DNA from: Novosphingobium arvoryzae | GTDB taxonomy: Bacteria; Pseudomonadota; Alphaproteobacteria; Sphingomonadales; Sphingomonadaceae | NCBI RefSeq assembly: GCF_014652615.1 | Contig: NZ_BMZD01000003.1 | Span: 434,001-498,000, forward strand | Reading direction: 5' to 3' | DNA length: 64,000 nucleotides | Part shown: piece after piece, positions 59,615 to 64,000 of the stretch | How positions within the stretch are numbered: the stretch's first letter is position 1 | Layout: every line of letters starts with the position of its first letter | Program-made: the position numbers and the translations under genes | The notes under the pieces: model-generated | Database searches by the model: none | What the model was told of the DNA's origin: nothing | The model's input: only the letters and a program-made list of their open reading frames with translations

Positions 59615-59643
59615 GCGTATTCGCTGGCAGAAAAAATTACGAA
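59614..59643. promoter_or_regulatory. Operator copy with one degenerate arm (TGCG-N22-CGAA)
   Basis: TTTGCGTAT...TTACGAA, same 22-nt spacing as the perfect copies. It ends 48 nt before the HsaA-like gene and lies 100 nt upstream of the divergent operon, so it could govern both. Confidence 0.6.
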
Positions 59644-59691
59644 TGCTGACCGATCAAGGCAGCACGATTCGAGCTAGGGAGAGCCGCAGTC

Positions 59692-60906
59692 ATGGCAACC
59701 GCCGCCATTTCCGTTTCCGCAGACCAGCACACCCCCACGCCGGAAGAACTGATCGCGCGTGCGCACGCGATGATCCCGGTGCTGAAATCGCGCGCGAAGC
59801 AATGCATTGCCGACCGCGACGTCTCTGCCGAAACCATCGCCGAGATGAAGGAGGCAGGCTTCTTCAAGATCCTCCAGCCCAAGCGCTGGGGCGGCTTTGA
59901 AATGCACCCCAACGTGTTCTTCGAAGTGCAGAAGGCGCTGGCCGAGGGCTGCATGTCGACTGGCTGGATGTACGGCGTGGTCGGCTGCCACCCCTACGAG
60001 CTGGCCCTGTTCCACAACGAAGCACAGGAAGAAGTCTGGGCATCGGACAGCGACATGCTGGTGTCCTCCACCTATCAGCCGGTGGGCAAGGTGACCCGGG
60101 TTGAAGGCGGTTTCCGCCTGTCGGGCCACTGGGGCTTCTCGACCGGTTCGGTGCATTGCGGCTGGGTGCTGCTGGGCGCGATCGTTCCGCCCGAGAACGA
60201 AGGTGATCCCTTCGACATGCGCACATTCCTGCTGCCGCGCAGCGATTACACGATCGACCGCGAAGCCTGGCGCACGTTCGGCCTGCAGGGCACCGGCAGT
60301 CACGACATCATCGTTGATGACGTGTTCGTGCCGGAATACCGCACACACAAGGCCAGTGACGGCTTCCTGTGCCAGAACCCCGGCCAGAAGGAAAACGACG
60401 GTCCGCTCTATTCGCTGCCCTGGGCGCAGGTCTTCGTCCGCTCGGTTTCGACCGCGGCGTTCGGCGGTGCGCGGGCGGCGGTGAAGGCGGCAGCCAACAT
60501 CATGGCCAACCGCGTTTCCACCAACACCGGCAAGGCTTCGAAGGCCGATCCCCATCTGCAGGCGGCAGTGGCCAAGGCCCATGCGCAGATCCTGGAGATG
60601 GAAAACACCCTGCGGCTCACCTTCGAGGACCTGATGGCCCATGCCGAGCGTGGCGAGGCGATCCCGATGGAGAAGCGTTCGCTCTATGCCTACAACTCTT
60701 CCACCGTGGTGCGCCGTCTGGCCGATCTGGTGGATGACATGGTGCAGTTGCTGGGTGGCCGCGCGATCTACATGACGAGCGACATCATCCAGCCCTGGCT
60801 GGACATCAACGCGGGCCGCGCCCACGTCGCCAATGACCCCGGCAACCGCTATGGTGATGTCGTCGGTTCCATGTTCGGCGAAGCGCCGACCTTCACGTTC
60901 CAGTAA
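59692..60906 (+). CDS. hsaA: HsaA-like flavin-dependent monooxygenase, module 2
   Basis: 404 residues, paralogue of the protein at 11896. Shared landmarks are GFFKILQPKRWGGFE, AEGCMSTGWMYGV, SGHWGFSTGSVHCGW and GTGSHDIIVDDVFVPEYRT. It would 4-hydroxylate 3-HSA to the catechol 3,4-DHSA with reduced flavin from an HsaB-type reductase, which is not in the window. The operon continues with an HsaD-like hydrolase and a KstD-like dehydrogenase, so this copy is the better candidate for the classic ring-A enzyme. Confidence 0.9.
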   Translation: MATAAISVSADQHTPTPEELIARAHAMIPVLKSRAKQCIADRDVSAETIAEMKEAGFFKILQPKRWGGFEMHPNVFFEVQKALAEGCMSTGWMYGVVGCHPYELALFHNEAQEEVWASDSDMLVSSTYQPVGKVTRVEGGFRLSGHWGFSTGSVHCGWVLLGAIVPPENEGDPFDMRTFLLPRSDYTIDREAWRTFGLQGTGSHDIIVDDVFVPEYRTHKASDGFLCQNPGQKENDGPLYSLPWAQVFVRSVSTAAFGGARAAVKAAANIMANRVSTNTGKASKADPHLQAAVAKAHAQILEMENTLRLTFEDLMAHAERGEAIPMEKRSLYAYNSSTVVRRLADLVDDMVQLLGGRAIYMTSDIIQPWLDINAGRAHVANDPGNRYGDVVGSMFGEAPTFTFQ

Positions 60907-60917
60907 GGAGGCGCGAC

Positions 60918-61745
60918 ATGGCCGATCTGAGGCAGGCAACCTACCAGGTTGCGGGTGGCTACAGCATTGCCCTGGCAGAGGCCGGTTCTGGCCCGGCTGT
61001 CGTGTTCCTGCACGGCAGCGGCCCGGGTGCATCAGGGGCGTCGAACTTTCGGCAGAACATCGATGCCTTCGTCGATGCCGGCTACCGGGTCATCCTGCCC
61101 GACCTGATCGGCTATGGCGCCTCGTCGAAGCCCGAAGGCATCGACTACACGCTGCAACTGTTCACCGACACCGTGTATGACGCGCTGCGCCAGCACGGGA
61201 TCGAGCGGGCGGCACTGGTCGGCAATTCGCTTGGCGGCGGGATCGCGCTGCAACTGACGCTGGACCACCCCGAATTCACTTCGTCGCTGGTGCTGATGGC
61301 TGCCGGCTGCGTGGCGGAGCGGGAAGCCTATTTCGTGATGCCGGGCATAGCCAAGATGGTTTCCAACTTTGGCGGGCCGGACTTCGATCTGGCCGAGCAG
61401 AAGCGTCTGGTGTCCAATCTGGTCCACCCGGACTTCGCGCCGAAGATCACCGATGAACTCGTGGCGGAACGCTTTGCCGTCGCCCGGACCCAGCCCAAGG
61501 ACGTGCTGGTGCGAATGCGCACGCCGGACCTGTCGCCGCGCCTGGGCGAGATCACGCAACCGATCTTCGTGCTGTGGGGCCTCAACGACGAATTCTGTCC
61601 CGAGGCCCATGCCCGCCTGTTCCTGGATCGTTGCCAGGATGTGCGCGCCATCACCTTTGGCCGCACCGGCCACTGGGTGCAGGTGGAGCGCGCGGCCGAG
61701 TTCAACCACTATGCGATCGACTTCCTGAACACACGCGGAGCCTGA
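60918..61745 (+). CDS. hsaD: HsaD-like meta-cleavage product hydrolase
   Basis: 275-residue alpha/beta hydrolase of the C-C bond hydrolase group. The oxyanion region HGSGPGASGASNF is diagnostic. The triad is S104 (VGNSLGGG), D224 (WGLNDEF) and H252 (GRTGHWVQVE). It cleaves the ring-opened product of the extradiol dioxygenase to a C/D-ring propanoate (HIP-type) and a dienoate. It starts 11 nt after the hydroxylase with AAGGAGG upstream. Downstream genes for the dienoate (HsaE, F, G) are not present nearby. Confidence 0.9.
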   Translation: MADLRQATYQVAGGYSIALAEAGSGPAVVFLHGSGPGASGASNFRQNIDAFVDAGYRVILPDLIGYGASSKPEGIDYTLQLFTDTVYDALRQHGIERAALVGNSLGGGIALQLTLDHPEFTSSLVLMAAGCVAEREAYFVMPGIAKMVSNFGGPDFDLAEQKRLVSNLVHPDFAPKITDELVAERFAVARTQPKDVLVRMRTPDLSPRLGEITQPIFVLWGLNDEFCPEAHARLFLDRCQDVRAITFGRTGHWVQVERAAEFNHYAIDFLNTRGA

Positions 61746-61749
61746 TCCG

Positions 61750-63207
61750 ATGCCCGAGATTTCGCTGCACAAGCCCTATCCCGCGTCGGCCGTGACGGAG
61801 TGGGATTACACCACCGAAGTCGCCGTGATCGGGTTCGGCGCGGCCGGGGCCTGCGCCGCCATCGAGGCGGCGGATGCGGGCGCGCAAGTCATGCTGTTCG
61901 AACGCAATTCGGGCAGCGGCGGGGCATCCGGCCTGTCCGGCGGTGAAATCTACATTGGCGGCGGCGGCGGCACGGATGTGCAGCGCGCTGCCGGGTTCGA
62001 GGATTCCACCGAGGATTTCGCGGCCTATCTCAAGGCGGCGGGCGGCCCTTGCGCCGATGAGGCAAAGTGTGACCTCTACGCTGCCGAGGCGCTCAACCAC
62101 TTCGCCTGGCTCAAGGCGCAGGGCGTGCCCTATCGCGGCAATTACCTGCCGGGCAAGCACATCGAACCGACCGACGATTCCACGCTGATCTGGTCTGGCA
62201 GCGAAGCCGCGGCACCGTTCTGCGATCTGGCCAAGCCCGCCCCGCGCGGACACGTGATCCAGCACATGGGCTGGGGCGGCGGCAGGCCGCTGGTCGATAT
62301 CCTCGAAGCCAGCGCCCGCGCCAAGGGCGTGGAGGTTGTTGCCGATGCCCGCGCCGTGGCCCTGATCCGCGACGATGAGCGGATTGTCGGGGTGGTCGTG
62401 CGCATCGACAACCAGAACCGGTTCGTGCGGGCCAGCAAGGGCGTGGTCCTGGCAACCGGCGGGTTCGTGTTCAACGAGGAAATGCGGCGCAAGCACTGCC
62501 CGGACACCTTCAAGCTGAACGATCCGATTGGCGACAAGGACGATGGCGCCGGCATCCTGCTGGGCATGGGCGCGGGCGGCGATGCGATCCACATGGACCA
62601 GTTCTTCACCACTTGTCCGTGGACCATGCCGGAAAGCCATGCCTATGGCGTGTTCGTCAACGCGCAGGGGCAGCGCTTCATCAACGAGGATTGCTATCAC
62701 GGCCGGGTCAGCCGCTGCGCGGTCGATCAGCCGGGTGGCAAGGTCTACCTGCTGCTCGACAACGCGCACTTCGTCCAGCCGATGGACTTCGCCCGCATGT
62801 CGATTGCCGGCACCGGCGACACCTGGGAAGAGGTCGAGGGCGAGCTGGAACTGCCGAAGGGCACACTCAGCGCCACGATGGCGGTCTATAACGACCACGC
62901 CCGCGAGGGCCGTGACCCGCTGTTCGGCAAGCGCCCGCCGATACTGACGCCGCTGGACCAGGGGCCGTTCGTGGCGCTGGAGCTGAATTTCCAGACCAGC
63001 TACTTCAGCTTCTTCACGCTGGGCGGCTTGCGCACCAGCACCCGCGGTGAAGTGCTGGACCGCGCTGGGCAGCCGGTTTCGGGCTTGTTCGCCGCCGGTC
63101 GTTGCACGTCTGGCCTGCCGGCATGGGGCCATGGCTATTCGTCGGGGATGAGCCTGGCCGATTGCACGTTCTTCGGGCGGCAAGCCGGGCGCGCCGCAGC
63201 GGGCTGA
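61750..63207 (+). CDS. 3-ketosteroid dehydrogenase-like FAD enzyme (KstD family)
   Basis: 485 residues of the FAD_binding_2 family. N-terminal GFGAAG at 28-33, LFERNSGSGGAS, a long insert near residues 60-75 rich in Gly, the catalytic domain with FVFNEEMRRKHCP, and the C-terminal LPAWGHGYSSGMSLADCTFFGR flavin segment. Family members include 3-ketosteroid delta-1- and delta-4-dehydrogenases, fumarate reductases and urocanate reductases. Operon context with HsaA and HsaD makes a ketosteroid dehydrogenase most likely; delta-1 versus delta-4(5) activity cannot be decided here. Confidence 0.8.
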   Translation: MPEISLHKPYPASAVTEWDYTTEVAVIGFGAAGACAAIEAADAGAQVMLFERNSGSGGASGLSGGEIYIGGGGGTDVQRAAGFEDSTEDFAAYLKAAGGPCADEAKCDLYAAEALNHFAWLKAQGVPYRGNYLPGKHIEPTDDSTLIWSGSEAAAPFCDLAKPAPRGHVIQHMGWGGGRPLVDILEASARAKGVEVVADARAVALIRDDERIVGVVVRIDNQNRFVRASKGVVLATGGFVFNEEMRRKHCPDTFKLNDPIGDKDDGAGILLGMGAGGDAIHMDQFFTTCPWTMPESHAYGVFVNAQGQRFINEDCYHGRVSRCAVDQPGGKVYLLLDNAHFVQPMDFARMSIAGTGDTWEEVEGELELPKGTLSATMAVYNDHAREGRDPLFGKRPPILTPLDQGPFVALELNFQTSYFSFFTLGGLRTSTRGEVLDRAGQPVSGLFAAGRCTSGLPAWGHGYSSGMSLADCTFFGRQAGRAAAG

Positions 63208-63214
63208 CCGGCGC

Positions 63215-63667
63215 ATGGCGGACCTTGAGCAGCGCCTGCAAGCACTTGAGGACCGCGAGGCAATCCGCAACCTGATTGCCAGCTATGGCCCCCTCGCCGA
63301 TTGCGGCGCGGCAGATGAACTCGCCGCGCTGTGGAGCGAGGACGGGCGCTATGGCGTGAGCGGATTTGCGGATGCGCACGGACGCCCGGAAATCGCCGGT
63401 CTGATCGAAGGCGCCTATCACCAGCAACTGATGGCGGATGGCTGTGCCCACCTGCTCGGCCCAGTGGCCATCGACCTTTCGGGCGACACTGCGACCGCAC
63501 GGGGACACAGTGTCGTGCTGCGCTGGAACGGTGCAGCATTCGAAGTGCTGCGGGTAGCCGCGAACCGCTGGACGCTCGCGCGGATCGACGGAGGCTGGCA
63601 GGTCACCCGCCGCGACAACGCCCTGCTCCAGGGCGATGCCGCAGCGCGTGAATTGCTGCGCCCCTGA
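63215..63667 (+). CDS. SnoaL/NTF2-like protein
   Basis: 150 residues, NTF2-like fold beginning with a short helix (LEQRLQALEDREAIRNLIASYG). Y24, D29 and H79 match the spacing of BaiE-type dehydratases. It starts 7 nt after the KstD-like stop and closes the plus-strand operon; the next gene converges 6 nt downstream. A dehydratase or isomerase function on a steroid intermediate is possible but unproven. Confidence 0.8.
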   Translation: MADLEQRLQALEDREAIRNLIASYGPLADCGAADELAALWSEDGRYGVSGFADAHGRPEIAGLIEGAYHQQLMADGCAHLLGPVAIDLSGDTATARGHSVVLRWNGAAFEVLRVAANRWTLARIDGGWQVTRRDNALLQGDAAARELLRP

Positions 63668-63673
63668 CCAGCG

Positions 63674-64000
63674 TCAACCGGCCAGTTGGCCACCATCGAT
63701 GGTGAACAGAGAGCCCGTCACCTTGGCCGCGCGATCGCTCGCCAGATAGGCGAACAGCTCGGCAATATCCTCTGGCTCGCACGATCCGTCGGGCAGCTTG
63801 GGCGCGTTACGCATCACCAGCGACCAGTCAACATCGCCTGGCGGCGGCGCGCTGTGCCCCATCGCGGTGTTGACCTGCCCAGGACAGATCGCGTTCACGC
63901 GCACGCCCTTGCTGGCGAATTCCACCGCGAGGCTCTTGGTCAGCGCGGCCACGCCGTGCTTCGACGCCGCATAGGCACAGGTATAGGCGATGCCCTGCAG
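63674..64000 (-). CDS. Short-chain dehydrogenase/reductase, C-terminal part (cut by window edge)
   Basis: The last 108 residues of an SDR whose N-terminal half lies beyond the right edge. The visible part begins just before the catalytic YAASK (AYTCAYAASKHGV) and includes VRVNAICPGQVNTAM and the C-terminal VTGSLFTIDGGQLAG. Cofactor preference cannot be judged without the N-terminus. It converges with the SnoaL-like gene with a 6-nt gap between stops. Confidence 0.88.
   Translation of the reverse strand: MQGIAYTCAYAASKHGVAALTKSLAVEFASKGVRVNAICPGQVNTAMGHSAPPPGDVDWSLVMRNAPKLPDGSCEPEDIAELFAYLASDRAAKVTGSLFTIDGGQLAG

Noticed and set aside
1-64000. tRNA, rRNA, CRISPR, prophage or insertion-sequence features
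   Set aside because: No cloverleaf-like sequences, spaced direct repeats, integrases or transposases were seen on either strand by reading; a dedicated scan was not possible.

Overview
The window is GC-rich, densely coding DNA from an alphaproteobacterium, most likely a sphingomonad (Novosphingobium/Sphingobium type). That assignment is an inference from a TonB-dependent receptor, a DcaP-like porin, MHS-family transport, a REP-like repeat with the core CTGAACTTGGTTCAG, and the gene content. No RNA genes, insertion sequences or CRISPR arrays were seen. About 58 protein genes are supported; the two at the window edges are incomplete.

The theme is catabolism of the steroid nucleus. Left block (1-7.8 kb): a NarL-type response regulator, acetyl-CoA synthetase, outer-membrane porin, MHS transporter and a propionyl-CoA synthetase. 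This is a short-chain acid uptake and activation node, which fits the acetyl-CoA and propionyl-CoA released by steroid breakdown. 8.1-10.7 kb: TonB receptor. 10.9-15.3 kb: an operon with an extradiol dioxygenase, an HsaA-like flavin hydroxylase and two Rieske oxygenases. 15.5-28.6 kb: Old Yellow Enzyme, SDRs, two coupled Lrp/AsnC regulators, a DadA-like FAD oxidoreductase, and a minus-strand run with two acyl-CoA ligases, an amidohydrolase-fold protein, an SDR, a third Rieske oxygenase and a putatively Tat-exported amidase. 29.0-32.5 kb: the sulfate-activation operon cysD-cysNC-cysQ. 32.6-42.6 kb: luciferase-like protein, LuxR-type regulator, Baeyer-Villiger-type monooxygenase, SDRs, three SnoaL/NTF2-like proteins, a TIM-barrel protein and a BaiCD/BaiH-like flavin oxidoreductase.

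42.6-59.5 kb is an unbroken 18-gene minus-strand operon. It encodes a ketosteroid isomerase and a near-complete C/D-ring (HIP) pathway resembling the mycobacterial KstR2 regulon: IpdA/IpdB, IpdC, EchA20, IpdF, two acyl-CoA dehydrogenase pairs, two thiolases and an acyl-CoA ligase, plus a second extradiol dioxygenase. The divergent plus-strand operon (59.7-63.7 kb) adds a second HsaA-like hydroxylase, an HsaD-like C-C hydrolase and a KstD-like dehydrogenase. A truncated SDR closes the window.

The most notable non-coding signal is a spaced inverted repeat of fixed geometry, TGCG-N22-CGCA (consensus near TTTGCGTWW...TTACGCA). It occurs in front of the TonB receptor, the 10.9-kb operon, the SDR at 16.7 kb and the acyl-CoA ligase operon. 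Two copies have one degenerate arm: one between the two big divergent operons at 59.6 kb and one upstream of the AsnC pair. It looks like the operator of a steroid regulon and I do not recognise it as described. Partner genes that should exist but are not in the window include the HsaB flavin reductase, the Rieske reductase/ferredoxin and HsaEFG, so the regulon must extend beyond it.
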